Shown: positions 17,859-26,700 of the stretch, in pieces | How positions within the stretch are numbered: position 1 is the first letter of the stretch | How the letters are laid out: every line of letters begins with the position of its first letter | DNA from: Sphingomonadales bacterium | GTDB taxonomy: Bacteria; Pseudomonadota; Alphaproteobacteria; Sphingomonadales; Sphingomonadaceae | Length of the DNA: 33,763 nucleotides | Direction: 5' to 3' | Assembly: GCA_028289885.1 (NCBI GenBank) | Contig: JAQGKX010000099.1 | Location: 1-33,763 of the forward strand | The notes under the pieces: generated by a model | Database searches by the model: none | What the model was told of the DNA's origin: nothing | What the model saw: the letters and a program-made list of their open reading frames with translations, nothing else | Position numbers and translations under genes: made by a program

Positions 17859-18362
17859 TCAACCCTGTTCTGCGGCGATGTTCACCGATGTTTCGGCAAG
17901 TTTGGTCATATATTCATCGCTGCCATATATTTCCTTGGTAGCCTGGCTGAGAGCTTTCACGGCGTCCTTGAGCCCCAATGCCTTTGCAAAGGCGGCGGTG
18001 GTGCCGAAACCGGCGATGCCATAATGGCTCATGCGCTGATATTGCGCGATGATCTGGGCATCGAGGACAGGCCCCTTGTCGGGAGCCTCTTCGGTCGTGT
18101 GCTTGATCGCCTCGGCGCAAAGGCCTTCCATCCCCTTGCAATGCTCTTTTTTCACCTTCTCGTCCGACGCTTCGAGAAGGCTTTTCAAGATTTCGGTATG
18201 CTTGGCGATACCCTCCTGCGACTTGGTCAGCATGTCCTTCAGAGCCTTGTCGCTGGCCTTCGGCGTGATCTTTTTCAGTGTCCGGGCCATCTGATCATTG
18301 GCTGACCACAAATCCTGCAGTTCACCGGTGTAAAGATCGTTCAAGTCTTCTGGGGTCGACAT
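17859..18362 (-). CDS. DUF892 (YciE/YciF-type) ferritin-like protein
   Basis: A 167-residue all-helical protein of the DUF892 family (four-helix bundle, di-iron type fold). Typical segments are LNDLYTGELQDLWSANDQM near the start, GIAKHTEILKSLLEA in helix 2, and DAQIIAQYQRMSHYGIAGFGTTAAFAKALG in the C-terminal half. Acidic and histidine residues at repeated helix positions fit metal binding. YciF-like proteins are stress-induced; their exact activity is unsettled. It is transcribed divergently from the LOV kinase. A GGAAC-N17-CGCT sequence on the minus strand (18405-18430) resembles an EcfG general-stress promoter, supporting a stress role. Confidence 0.92.
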   Translation of the reverse strand: MSTPEDLNDLYTGELQDLWSANDQMARTLKKITPKASDKALKDMLTKSQEGIAKHTEILKSLLEASDEKVKKEHCKGMEGLCAEAIKHTTEEAPDKGPVLDAQIIAQYQRMSHYGIAGFGTTAAFAKALGLKDAVKALSQATKEIYGSDEYMTKLAETSVNIAAEQG

Positions 18363-18404
18363 TCGCGCGCTCCTGTTCGCTGCAGAAAATCACTGCATGT
18401 TTTT

Positions 18405-18430
18405 AGCGCACGGCAGGTATTTTTGGTTCC
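18405..18430 (-). promoter_or_regulatory. EcfG-like (general stress sigma) promoter upstream of the DUF892 gene
   Basis: On the minus strand, GGAAC (18430-18426), 17 bases, then CGCT (18408-18405). The alphaproteobacterial EcfG consensus is GGAAC-N16/17-CGTT, so there is one mismatch. It lies about 43 bases upstream of the start codon, a normal distance. A chance match cannot be excluded from one sequence. Confidence 0.45.
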
Positions 18431-18487
18431 GCCCCCTGAAAAAGTTGTTTATTTACAGTGGCAAACCGTCGATTCATCAAAAAGCCG

Positions 18488-18513
18488 GGAACGTCTGGCG
18501 GCCCACTCTTGTT
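18488..18513 (+). promoter_or_regulatory. EcfG-like promoter upstream of the LOV kinase gene
   Basis: GGAAC at 18488-18492, 17 bases, then TGTT at 18510-18513, one mismatch from the EcfG consensus GGAAC-N16/17-CGTT. It lies just upstream of the earliest candidate start (18533) and 68 bases upstream of a later GTG (18581). It faces away from the similar site for the DUF892 gene, so the intergenic region may serve two divergent stress promoters. Confidence 0.45.
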
Positions 18514-18532
18514 GTTCTTTCCAACGGCATAA

Positions 18533-19681
18533 GTGAGGCAGGTGCCTGGCGACGCCAAGGCGGATGAAAGGCACGACTGCGTGGATGAACGGGAAGACTG
18601 GCATCTGACGGAGATCGTGCGGCACCAGTTCGGGCGCGGCGATCCATTTGCTGCGGCTATTCGCGGCACGAGGATGCCGATGGTTATTACGGATTCGCTG
18701 CAGCCCGATCACCCGATCATCTTTGCCAATGAAGCGTTCCAGCGGTTGACCGGCTATGATCGATCCGAAATCCTGGGCCGCAATTGCAGGTTCCTGCAAG
18801 GTCGCGACACTGACCCCCAAAGCGTCCGAAAAGTTCGGAACGCGATCGAAGCCGAGCGACCGATAAATATCGATCTGCTGAACTACCGCAAGGATGGCTC
18901 CACCTTCTGGAATGCACTGTACGTCAGCCCGGTTCGTTCCGAGAGTGGCGTTGTCCAGTTCTTCTTTGCGTCGCAATTCGACGTCAGTGAGCGGGTTGAG
19001 GCGCAACGGCAGATTACCGAGCAGAAGCAGGTAATCGAGGCAACCGTCAGGGAACGAACCGCCGCGCTCGAGGCTGCGCTCGAAGTGAAGACGACCCTGC
19101 TTCACGAGGTCGATCATCGGGTGAAGAATAATCTCACGCTGATGGGTTCGTTGCTGCGCCTCCAGTCACGCGCGCTCCCCGATCCTCGATTGCGACAGAC
19201 GCTTGAAAACATGCTCGAACGTATCGACGCGCTCTCGACCGTGCATCGCCGCCTGTATGAATCGGATGACATCACGCGGTTCGACGTCGGCACCTTTGCG
19301 CATGACCTTGCCAGCGACGTGCTTGGTGCAGCACGTCGGCCCGACATTCGGCTTAAAATCGATGCCGAGCCGATCTATATCCCCACCGAAAAAGCAACGG
19401 CTGTTGCTCTCGTGCTCAATGAGTTGATCACCAATGCCGTCAAACATGCCTATCCCAAAGAGTGCGGGGGCGAACTTGTTCTGACGGTGTCCGCCAGGGA
19501 TGATCATGCCCTCATCAAGCTTCAGGACGATGGCCCGGGTTTCGATCCGGATATGCCGAACCCCGATTCCATCGGTCGTGCGTTGATAGAAAGATTGTCA
19601 CGGCAAATTCAGGCCGAGACGTGCTGGGACGTGACCCCCAACGGCACTGGCGTGTCGGTGAAATTCCCGCTTTATCAATGA
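18533..19681 (+). CDS. LOV-domain blue-light sensor histidine kinase (LovK-like, HisKA_2)
   Basis: Up to 382 residues. A LOV/PAS domain occupies about 40-150, with the flavin-adduct cysteine in GRNCRFLQG (Cys85), FANEAFQRLTGY before it and NYRKDGSTFWNALYVSPV after it. A linker coiled coil follows (EAQRQITEQKQVIEAT), then a HisKA_2 phosphoacceptor helix (EVDHRVKNNLTLMGSLLRLQS, His195) and an ATPase domain with ALVLNELITNAVKHAYP and DDGPGFDP. Blue light would form a cysteinyl-flavin bond and alter kinase activity. It lacks the W-x-E motif of HWE kinases. The start is uncertain: GTG 18533, 18542 or 18581. It overlaps the next gene by 4 bases, as in the lovK-lovR pair of Caulobacter, which tunes the general stress response. 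Confidence 0.92.
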   Translation: MRQVPGDAKADERHDCVDEREDWHLTEIVRHQFGRGDPFAAAIRGTRMPMVITDSLQPDHPIIFANEAFQRLTGYDRSEILGRNCRFLQGRDTDPQSVRKVRNAIEAERPINIDLLNYRKDGSTFWNALYVSPVRSESGVVQFFFASQFDVSERVEAQRQITEQKQVIEATVRERTAALEAALEVKTTLLHEVDHRVKNNLTLMGSLLRLQSRALPDPRLRQTLENMLERIDALSTVHRRLYESDDITRFDVGTFAHDLASDVLGAARRPDIRLKIDAEPIYIPTEKATAVALVLNELITNAVKHAYPKECGGELVLTVSARDDHALIKLQDDGPGFDPDMPNPDSIGRALIERLSRQIQAETCWDVTPNGTGVSVKFPLYQ

Positions 19682-20136
19682 GCAAAGCCATGCGTACGCC
19701 GCTGAATATCATGATCGTCGAGGATGAAGCACTTCTGGCGATGGATATCGAAGCGATTGCCGAGGATGTCGGTTATGTTGTGATCGGTACCGCCATATCG
19801 CTGCGCGAAGTCCAGCGGTTCCCTGAATCCATCGACCCTCATGTCGCATTTGTCGATATGCATCTGGCCGAAGGGTCCAATGGTTTGGAGGTGACGGCGC
19901 ACATCAACAAACACTGGCCCGACGCGGTCGTCATATTCCTCACGGCAAATGTGAAAAAAATTCCGCAGGATTTTGCGGGCGCGCATGGCGTCATTGCAAA
20001 GCCGTTCAGTCGGGCAGGATTGATGTCGGTGCTGCACTATCTCGAGCAGGGCATTACCGATCCCCCTCCACGCTCGACTGAGCCCACGAGTTTCCAGCCA
20101 TCGCCCGCCTTGGCCGCTTCCTGGGCGCGTGGTTGA
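19678..20136 (+). CDS. Single-domain response regulator (LovR-like)
   Basis: A 152-residue receiver domain with no output domain. The acidic pocket is E15-D16 (IMIVEDEALLAMD), the phosphoacceptor is Asp60 (VAFVDMHLAEG), the switch Thr is in FLTANVKK, and the conserved Lys is in AKPFSRAGL. About 25 C-terminal residues (PPPRSTEPTSF...) are disordered. The ATG at 19678 overlaps the kinase stop (ATGA), so the two are coupled and almost certainly cognate. Single-domain regulators beside HisKA_2/HWE kinases often act as phosphate sinks or competitors of PhyR. In-frame upstream codons from 19621 would lie inside the kinase gene and are rejected. Confidence 0.92.
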   Translation: MSKAMRTPLNIMIVEDEALLAMDIEAIAEDVGYVVIGTAISLREVQRFPESIDPHVAFVDMHLAEGSNGLEVTAHINKHWPDAVVIFLTANVKKIPQDFAGAHGVIAKPFSRAGLMSVLHYLEQGITDPPPRSTEPTSFQPSPALAASWARG

Positions 20137-20176
20137 CAGTATTTGTTCTGCTCATTTTTGTCTGAGGAGATGACTG

Positions 20177-20335
20177 ATGGCCGAAAAAAGACGCTTACCT
20201 TCCAACTTCGATGAGAAGGCGGACTTGATATTCGAGCCTGCGAAAATCGGTGAAAAAGCCAAGGCCGAACCCGATGACTCAGAACCCGAAAGCAATGGCG
20301 AGGCGGACCCGAATTTTGCCAATAACGGCGAATAG
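20177..20335 (+). CDS. Small acidic hypothetical protein (52 residues)
   Basis: A short frame with a good ribosome site (AGGAG 7 bases upstream of ATG 20177), 40 bases after the response regulator, so it may be the third gene of that operon. The protein starts MAEKRRLPSNFDEKADLIF and ends in a low-complexity acidic tail rich in Glu, Asp, Pro and Asn (about residues 30-52). No signal peptide, membrane segment or cysteine is visible. I do not recognise the family; it does not match the NepR anti-sigma helices I know. It could be a small stress-regulon protein. Codon use and ribosome site support a real gene. Confidence 0.6.
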   Translation: MAEKRRLPSNFDEKADLIFEPAKIGEKAKAEPDDSEPESNGEADPNFANNGE

Positions 20336-20341
20336 CATCGT

Positions 20342-20373
20342 TGCGGGGCCATACAGGGCTGGAATACCCCGCA
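20342..20373. terminator. Hairpin between convergent genes, possible bidirectional terminator
   Basis: Arms tgcgggg (20342-20348) and ccccgca (20367-20373) pair perfectly over 7 bp around an 18-base loop. It lies between the ends of the small acidic gene (plus) and the stress-protein gene (minus). No T run follows on either strand, so terminator function is only suggested by position. Confidence 0.3.
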
Positions 20374-20410
20374 CGACCCCGCATTCACGATTGCGGCAAA
20401 GAACTTCCCG

Positions 20411-21028
20411 TTAGAAAGCGTTCTGGTTGTAGCGGTCTCGTTCAGCCTGAACCCGATCGCGATCATAGGCAGGCGCTTCCGGGTCGAACATTGCCCAACC
20501 CTCCTGCCGGTACGCCGACCCACGTGCCGCGGCGTCAACAGGACGGTGGCCGTTCAGCGTGGCTTCGGCATCGTCGGCCAGGGCATCGTCGACACGCGCG
20601 CTCAGCAAAGTGCCGCCGCGACGAACGCCCTCTGCATAGACGTTGGCGTCGTCTTCACTGTGGCCAGCGTTCTTCAATGCACCGACAATCCCGCCGGTAG
20701 CGGCTCCACCGGCAGCGCCGATGCCTGCGCCCACGACCGTCGAGGCCAGCCATCCGGCAGCGACGATCGGCCCCAGACCCGGAATTGCCAGCAACCCAAG
20801 GCCCGCGAGCAAACCGCCTACGCCGCCAAGCGCCGCGCCGGTCGAAACACCGCGGCTGACGTCCCCATGATCGTTGACGTCGGTAACGTCGTGGTCGCCA
20901 TGCGCGCCGTCGGCGTTGCTGGCGACGATGCTGATGTCGGAATGCGGTACGCCGAGTTGCTCGAGCGAGGTCAGCGCGGCAGTCGCATCGCTATAATTGT
21001 CGAAAAGTTTCGTGATCGTTCTGGACAT
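20411..21028 (-). CDS. General stress protein 17M / YflT-type protein with glycine-rich hydrophobic core
   Basis: About 205 residues. Residues 1-40 (MSRTITKLFDNYSDATAALT and VPHSDISIVAS) match the YflT/GSP17M stress domain: an opening strand, a helix and a second strand. Residues about 60-125 are an unusually glycine/alanine-rich hydrophobic stretch (ALGGVGGLLAGLGLLAIPGLG, GAGIGAAGGAATGGIVGALK), probably membrane-inserting glycine-zipper helices. A conserved-looking segment EGVRRGGTLLSARVDD follows. The C-terminal third is polar, ending in an R/D/Q-rich tail. The start at 21028 follows an AGGAGA. It sits 23 bases after the PepSY-like gene, with GlsB upstream, so it probably belongs to a stress operon. 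Molecular function unknown. Confidence 0.85.
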   Translation of the reverse strand: MSRTITKLFDNYSDATAALTSLEQLGVPHSDISIVASNADGAHGDHDVTDVNDHGDVSRGVSTGAALGGVGGLLAGLGLLAIPGLGPIVAAGWLASTVVGAGIGAAGGAATGGIVGALKNAGHSEDDANVYAEGVRRGGTLLSARVDDALADDAEATLNGHRPVDAAARGSAYRQEGWAMFDPEAPAYDRDRVQAERDRYNQNAF

Positions 21029-21051
21029 GGTGTCTCTCCTGAAATGTAAAC

Positions 21052-21363
21052 TCAACGCGCCGAAACGTTACCCTTGTAATCCAGCGCGACGCTGACGCTT
21101 TTGCCGCCGTGCGTTGCGGTCCCGCGCCACACGCCGTTCTTGTCCTTGGCCAGCCCGGAAACCGTGCCGTATCCAGCCTTGGCGAAACGCCCGCGTGCCT
21201 GATTTTCCGAAAAGGAATTTGCACCTGCTGCCGGTGCAGCGACATGGGCTGCGGTGCTGCTCTTGATTGCCGGATTATGCGATCCGGCGTTCGTTGCGGT
21301 CTGTGCGACAGCCCCCGAGGCCAGCATCAAGCTGCCTCCGACGATGAATATGCGGCTGATCAT
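21052..21363 (-). CDS. Secreted PepSY-like small protein
   Basis: A 103-residue exported protein. Residues 1-20 (MISRIFIVGGSLMLASGAVA) are a Sec signal peptide with a likely cut after AVA. Residues 30-48 are Ala-rich linker. Residues 49-103 (FSENQARGRFAKAGYGTVSG, LAKDKNGVWRGTA, KSVSVALDYKGNV) form one PepSY-like alpha-beta unit, a fold of small periplasmic inhibitors and unknowns. The start at 21363 has GGAG 6 bases upstream; the much longer open frame to 21765 runs over the GlsB gene and is not used. It lies between the GlsB and YflT-type genes. A hairpin (ggtggcggt/accgtcacc) sits just upstream, before GlsB ends. Confidence 0.8.
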   Translation of the reverse strand: MISRIFIVGGSLMLASGAVAQTATNAGSHNPAIKSSTAAHVAAPAAGANSFSENQARGRFAKAGYGTVSGLAKDKNGVWRGTATHGGKSVSVALDYKGNVSAR

Positions 21364-21428
21364 TTTACTCTCCATAATAAGTTGGGGTGGCGGTTGGTCG
21401 ACCGTCACCCGATTGCCAAACCGCTTGC

Positions 21429-21698
21429 TCAGCGAGCGGTTCCGCGACGAAAAAGGTTGACGATGGCCAGCAGGATCACGGCACCGACGAGGGAAATCAG
21501 GATCGACTGGACGTTCAACGCACCGTCCATGATCGACGCGCCGCCGATGAATGGGGTGATGATGAAACCGGCCAGCAAGGCCCCGACGATACCGACGATG
21601 ACGTTGAGAAAAATGCCCTGTTGGGCGTCGGTCCGCATGATCATGCTGGCAACCCAGCCGATCAGGCCACCGACGACGAGAAGGATAATTAGGTTCAT
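21429..21698 (-). CDS. GlsB/YeaQ/YmgE family stress-response membrane protein
   Basis: An 89-residue inner-membrane protein with three hydrophobic segments: LIILLVVGGLIGWVASMIM (2-20), IVGIVGALLAGFIITPFIGG (34-53) and SILISLVGAVILLAIVNLF (65-83). It shows the transglycosylase-associated G-L-I-G-W-x-A motif at the start and the G-I-V-G-A-x-L-A-G motif. YeaQ/YmgE relatives are strongly stress-induced; their function is unclear. It is the first gene of a minus-strand stress group with the PepSY-like and YflT-type genes. A weak EcfG-like sequence (TGAAC-N16-GGTT, minus strand, 21755-21731) lies about 33 bases upstream. Confidence 0.92.
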   Translation of the reverse strand: MNLIILLVVGGLIGWVASMIMRTDAQQGIFLNVIVGIVGALLAGFIITPFIGGASIMDGALNVQSILISLVGAVILLAIVNLFRRGTAR

Positions 21699-21874
21699 GG
21701 TGAAATTCCCGTTTGTTGATACAGGGATTCAACCGACATGCGGGCAAACCGTTCACTTCGGGCAAATAATTGCATGATGCGTATTGGTAATTAACTACCC
21801 ATCACATTGGTCTTTTCCGCGCGACAGACCATTGAAAATCTGGAACCCGGCGGTGGTTCGCGCGCTGATCCACC

Positions 21875-23371
21875 ATGTCCACCATGTCCACCAAGCCTCA
21901 CCTCGCCCGCCACGACCCAACGCTCCGCCACCTCGAGCAGCTTATCAGGGGGCTGTTGCAGGGCGTCATCCTCATCGATCCGACGGGCGTGATCCTCAGC
22001 GCCAATCCAGCTGCGCTCGACATGCACGGCGTAAAGAACCTGAAAGACCTCGGCGCGACGGCGGACGACTATGCCGAGCGGTTCGGCCTGCGGTATCGCA
22101 ACGGCCACCGTCTCCCACGCCGTGAATATCCGTTGATGCGCCTGCTTGCCGGCGACAGTTTCCCCGACCTTATCGTCGAAGTTGCGCCGCTTGGTTCCGA
22201 CAAGCCGCGCTGGGTCCATCAGGTCCGCGATATCGTGATGGACGAGGATGGCGGCGAGCCCGACTATCTGGCGCTCGTCATCAACGACGTATCCGAACGC
22301 TTCGACGCGGAGGACCGGTTCGAGGCGATGTTCCAGGCCAACCCCGCCCCTGCCCTTATCCTGCGTGTTGCGGACCAGCGCTTCGTGCTGGTCAACCAGG
22401 GGTTTCTGGACCTTTCAGGACACGCTCGTGGCGAAATCGTCGGCAAAACGCTGTTCGACTTCGACTTTCTGGCCGACGTCGGTCGCAAGGATTTCGTCAA
22501 GCAATGCGTTGTGGCGGGCGAAGTCGTCCCTCAGCTCGAAGCCGAACTACCGCTTGCCGATGGTAACCAAAAGCTCGTCGTGCTTGCTGGGCAACCGATC
22601 GAAGTCGCGAACGAACCCTGCCTGCTGTTCACCTTTGCCGACCTGGAACCCCGTCGCCGTGCGGAAAAGGCATTGGCGGCCAGCGAACAGCATTTCGCCA
22701 AGGTCTTTGAAATGGCACCGGTTGCGATGGTCGTCACGGGCGGCGACGATAACAGGATCGTCGACGTGAACGACGCTTTCGGAAAGCTGACCGGATATGC
22801 GAGCCATGCGGTCATCGGGCGGGTCGCCGACGATCTTCAGCTTTGGAGCGATGCGCGGCAACGCGTTGGCCTCGAAGCTGAAATTCGCGAGCGTGGCGGC
22901 TTTCGCAATCAGGACGTCCAGCTTGTGCAGGAGGACGGTTCCCCGGTGGATTGCCTCGTATCGGCCGAACGCATCAGCATGAAGGGTGGACCGTGCGTGT
23001 TATGGCTATATCAGGACATATCCACGCGTCGCAGAACGGAATTGGAGCTGGTCGAGGCGATCGAGGCCGTGATGAAGGACGCGAACTGGCTGAGCCGCTC
23101 GATCGTGGACAAGCTCGTCACGCTGCGCAATCCACGGACGACGAGCGCCGGTTCTGCCCCAGCAGCAGACCTCAGCAAGCGCGAGCGCGAAGTACTGGAA
23201 CTCATCTGCAACGACATGAATGACGCCGCCATCGCAAATCGGCTGGAACTGTCACCAAACACTGTGCGCAACCATATCGCGCGTCTCTATGCCAAGATCG
23301 GCGTCAATCGCCGCAGCGCCGCGGTGGTCTGGGGGCGTGAACGGGGCGTGGGTGTGTTTGAACAACGGTGA
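21875..23371 (+). CDS. Multi-PAS LuxR-type transcriptional regulator
   Basis: 498 residues. Three PAS-like units are visible: about 18-135 (GLLQGVILIDPTGVILSANP), 145-260 (AMFQANPAPALILRVADQR, then FDFDFLADVG) and 270-385 (KVFEMAPVAMVVTGGDDNRI, FGKLTGYASHAVIGR, ending VLWLYQDISTRRR). A helix links them to a C-terminal LuxR/GerE helix-turn-helix at about 430-495 (LSKREREVLELICNDMNDAAI, LSPNTVRNHIARLYAKIGVN). It is a cytoplasmic sensor-regulator; no ligand or flavin cysteine is evident, so the signal (redox, light or small molecule) is open. It is divergent from the GlsB group and convergent with the response regulator at 23384. The ribosome site before ATG 21875 is weak; MSTMSTK offers two starts. 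Confidence 0.9.
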   Translation: MSTMSTKPHLARHDPTLRHLEQLIRGLLQGVILIDPTGVILSANPAALDMHGVKNLKDLGATADDYAERFGLRYRNGHRLPRREYPLMRLLAGDSFPDLIVEVAPLGSDKPRWVHQVRDIVMDEDGGEPDYLALVINDVSERFDAEDRFEAMFQANPAPALILRVADQRFVLVNQGFLDLSGHARGEIVGKTLFDFDFLADVGRKDFVKQCVVAGEVVPQLEAELPLADGNQKLVVLAGQPIEVANEPCLLFTFADLEPRRRAEKALAASEQHFAKVFEMAPVAMVVTGGDDNRIVDVNDAFGKLTGYASHAVIGRVADDLQLWSDARQRVGLEAEIRERGGFRNQDVQLVQEDGSPVDCLVSAERISMKGGPCVLWLYQDISTRRRTELELVEAIEAVMKDANWLSRSIVDKLVTLRNPRTTSAGSAPAADLSKREREVLELICNDMNDAAIANRLELSPNTVRNHIARLYAKIGVNRRSAAVVWGRERGVGVFEQR

Positions 23372-23383
23372 CACCGATGCGCG

Positions 23384-23764
23384 CTATGCGGGGCGACCTG
23401 CCCCGACAGCCCGCAATCCCTCTGCAATGGCGAGTTCCAGTGCCTGGGGCGCGTAGGGCTTGCACAAAATTGGGTGGTCGCCGAAACCCTGCGCGACGCT
23501 TTCCTTGTCATAGCCGGTCGCGAAAACGAACGGGATGCCGCGTTGTCGCAGGATGGCGGCCACCGGAAATGAAGGCGTGCCCGCGATATTCACATCGAGG
23601 ACGGCAAAATCAAAGTCTCCGTTGCGGGCGAAATCCATCGCATCGTTGACCCGGCTGGCGGACCCGATCACGCAATGCCCCATGTCATGGAGCAGCTCTT
23701 CGAGATACATGGCAACGAGGATTTCATCCTCCAGTATCAGGAGTCTCAAGCGCTTGGCGGTCAC
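23384..23764 (-). CDS. Single-domain response regulator
   Basis: A 126-residue receiver domain: acidic pocket in LLILEDEILVAM (E12, D13), phosphoacceptor Asp57 (FAVLDVNIAG), switch residue in FVFATGYDKE and the conserved Lys in PILCKPYAPQ. There is no output domain. It starts with GTG at 23764, overlapping the stop of the giant kinase by 4 bases (GTGA), so it is coupled to it and likely its cognate partner. This type is common next to HWE kinases in alphaproteobacteria. Confidence 0.93.
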   Translation of the reverse strand: MTAKRLRLLILEDEILVAMYLEELLHDMGHCVIGSASRVNDAMDFARNGDFDFAVLDVNIAGTPSFPVAAILRQRGIPFVFATGYDKESVAQGFGDHPILCKPYAPQALELAIAEGLRAVGAGRPA

Positions 23765-26700
23765 GTGGCCATCGACGGAGTTTGACTGGAGGGCATCGGC
23801 GCGTCGATGGTGCAGATAACGCCGGATGGTTCATAGGTCATGCTCACCTTGCCCCGCAATTCGCGCGCCAGGGCCTGTTCGATCAGTCGGGAACCGAACC
23901 CTTTCGACTTCGGCGGGGTGACGGGCGGCCCTCCGCTCTCGGTCCAGGTCAGCTTCAGGCGCTCATGCTCGAGCGCCCAGATAATCCCGATCCGACCTTC
24001 CTTGGTCGACAGCGCCCCGTATTTGGCAGCGTTGGTGCAGAGTTCATGCACGGCCATCGCGATCGATAGTGCAGCACCCGGATCCAGACGGACGTGTTCG
24101 CCCTCGATCGCGAAGCGATTCTCTCCGCCCGCATGGGGCCTGACGGTATCGGTGACGAGGTCGATCAAATTGGCACCCGCCCAATTCTCGCGCGTCAAAA
24201 CGTCATGGGCGTTCCCCAGATTGATCAATCGCGACCCAAACGCGGCCCGCGCTTCCTTCATCGTGGCCCCGTCCCCGAGTGTCTGGGCGGCAATGGCCTG
24301 AACCACCGCCAGCGTATTTTTCACCCGGTGATTGAGTTCGTCGATCAACGTTTTCCGATGCTCGTCCGCGTGTCGCCGCTCGGTCATGTCCCGCGCAATG
24401 GTGGACGCGCCGATGATAGTGCCCTGCGCATCCCGGAGCGGCGAAACGGTCAGCGACGTCCAGATTGCCCTGCCATCCTTGGCTTGCCGCACCGTGTCGT
24501 AATGGTCGATATGTTCGCCACGGCGAATGCGATCAATGATGTCCGTTTCTTCGCTCTGGCGGCCCTCAGGCACGAGAAGCATGATCGACTTGCCTATGAT
24601 CTCCTCGGCCAGATAACCGAACAGGCTTTCGGCGGCCTTGTTCCAACTGTTGACGGTGCCGTCGAGATCCTTGCTGATGATGGCATCGTCGGAGGATGCG
24701 ACGATCGAGGCAAGGCGACGTTCGGCGGCTTCCCCACGCCTGCTTTCGGTAACATCGACCAGCATGTTGACGGCGCCACGCACCTCCCCGGAGTCACCGT
24801 GCAAAAGGGTTGTGTAGGCGAGGATCGGCGTCAGCACACCGTCCGGCCGATCGACCGCCACCTCGATACCCCGCAGCGATCGTTTATCCCTGACCGACCT
24901 GATCATGGGGTTGGCGTCGGTCGGTATTGCCGTTCCGTCGGGCCAGGAAAGCCGCGCAGAGTCGCTCAGCCCGACCTCCGGTGTACGACCCCATAGCTCG
25001 GCAACCGCTGGATTGAAGAAAGTGATGCGGCCGTCGGTGTCGGTGATATAGACGGCACCCGGCAGCGCCTCGATCAACTCCTGCAAACGGGCTTCGCTGC
25101 GGCGGAGCGCCTCTTCTTCCTGTCGGCGCGCCGTGATGTCGATGAAGGTGACGACCACCCCGGCGATCCGGTTGTCCTGCGTGCGATAGGGCAGCATGCG
25201 CCGCAGATACCAGCGCCCCGTATCGGTCGGCACTTCCGCCTCGATCGTGGCGAGGTTCTTCATGACGAGTTCGGCATCGCGCAGGAGGTTATTGTCGGAA
25301 AATTTCTGCGCGAAATGCGCGATGGGCCTGCCTGCGTCGGACGATACCAGGTCGAAAAGCTCGCGCGTCGCAGGGGACGACCATTTGATGCACATTTTTT
25401 CGTCGAGGAACAATGTCGCGGTCTCAGAGCCGATCAGGAGGTTGTTCAGGTCGTTGGTCGCGCTTTCCAGCTCGCCGATCTTATGCTGCAGCTGGCTGTT
25501 GACGGTGTTCAGTTCCTCGTTGAACGACTGCAATTCTTCCTTCGAAGTCTCGAGTTCCTCGTTCGTCGATTGCAACTCCTCGTTCATTGAGGTTGCCTCT
25601 TCGTTCGAGGCCTTCAACTCCTCATTGGCGGTTTCCAGATGCTCGACCGTCGTCAGCAACTCGGCACGGATCGTCGTCAACTCTTCCTGAAGAACGCGTT
25701 CGCCCAATCCGACGTCCTCAGTGGGCGATCGGGCTGCCGGCTGGGCATGTTCGGTTACCGACAAGGCCGGAACGAAACTGACCAGGAGCAGGTTATTGTC
25801 GCCCTGTCCGGGCATAGGCGTAACGGTAATCGCGACCGATTTGTTATCGTCGCTCTGTCGCATGCGTGCGGTCGCGGTGATGCCGCGATTCTCGGCAATC
25901 GCCTCGCGAATCGCCAGCCGCAATTTTACGATTAGGCCGTCGCGGGCCATGGTTAGCAAATCACGCGTCGGTTCGCCCGTTGGCTGCTGCAGGAAGTCGC
26001 CGGTTGCTCCGTGAAAATACAGCACCCGCGCCTTGCCGTCGATCAACACGGCGGCGGGGGCAAACTGATCGAGCAGCGCGCGTCGTGCCAATTCGGCGAC
26101 CGAGTTGCTCGCCTCGGTAAAAGGAGTGCTGGGTTTCAGAACGCGGGGTTCGGTCAGTCCAAGTTGCAGCGGATAATCGATCTTGCTGTGCGGAGTCGCT
26201 CCGACCCGACGATAGATGCGCCATTTCTTGGACACGGCATCGAACAATTCTTCATGCCGCCCGATGGTTTCGGCGTTACCCAAAAATAGATGCGCGCCGG
26301 GGCTGAGCGCAAAATGGCATATAGAGATTATCTTCTGCTGCGCTTCGGGCTCGAGGTAGATCAGGACGTTGCGGCAGGATATCAGGTCGAGACGGGAAAA
26401 CGGCGGGTCGCGCAACAAATTCTGCGGCGCGAAGACGACCAGTCCGCGAAGTCCCTTGTTGACCTGCCAATTGCCTTCCAGCTTTTCAAAGAACCGCGTG
26501 CGGCGAGCGGCGGGGAATTCCGCCAACGCGGCGTCGGGGTAAATTCCGTCGCGGGCGTGGCGCAGATTGCCTTCCTGGGCATCGGTCGCAAAAACCTTCA
26601 GGTCGAACCGCTTGCCCAAAAGCTCTGCCTGTTCGGTAATCAGCATTGCGATCGAATAGGCTTCCTCGCCCGTCGAACAGGCCGGAACCCAGATCCGGAT

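Noticed and set aside
18449-19117. Minus-strand 222-residue open frame
   Set aside because: It is antisense to the LOV kinase, whose motifs are unmistakable, and contains no family motif of its own.
21364-21765. N-terminal extension of the PepSY-like frame
   Set aside because: It overlaps the GlsB gene in another frame, and the signal peptide and ribosome site fix the start at 21363.
24094-24996. Plus-strand 300-residue open frame
   Set aside because: Antisense to the giant kinase with no recognisable motif; the same holds for the frame at 26290-27231.
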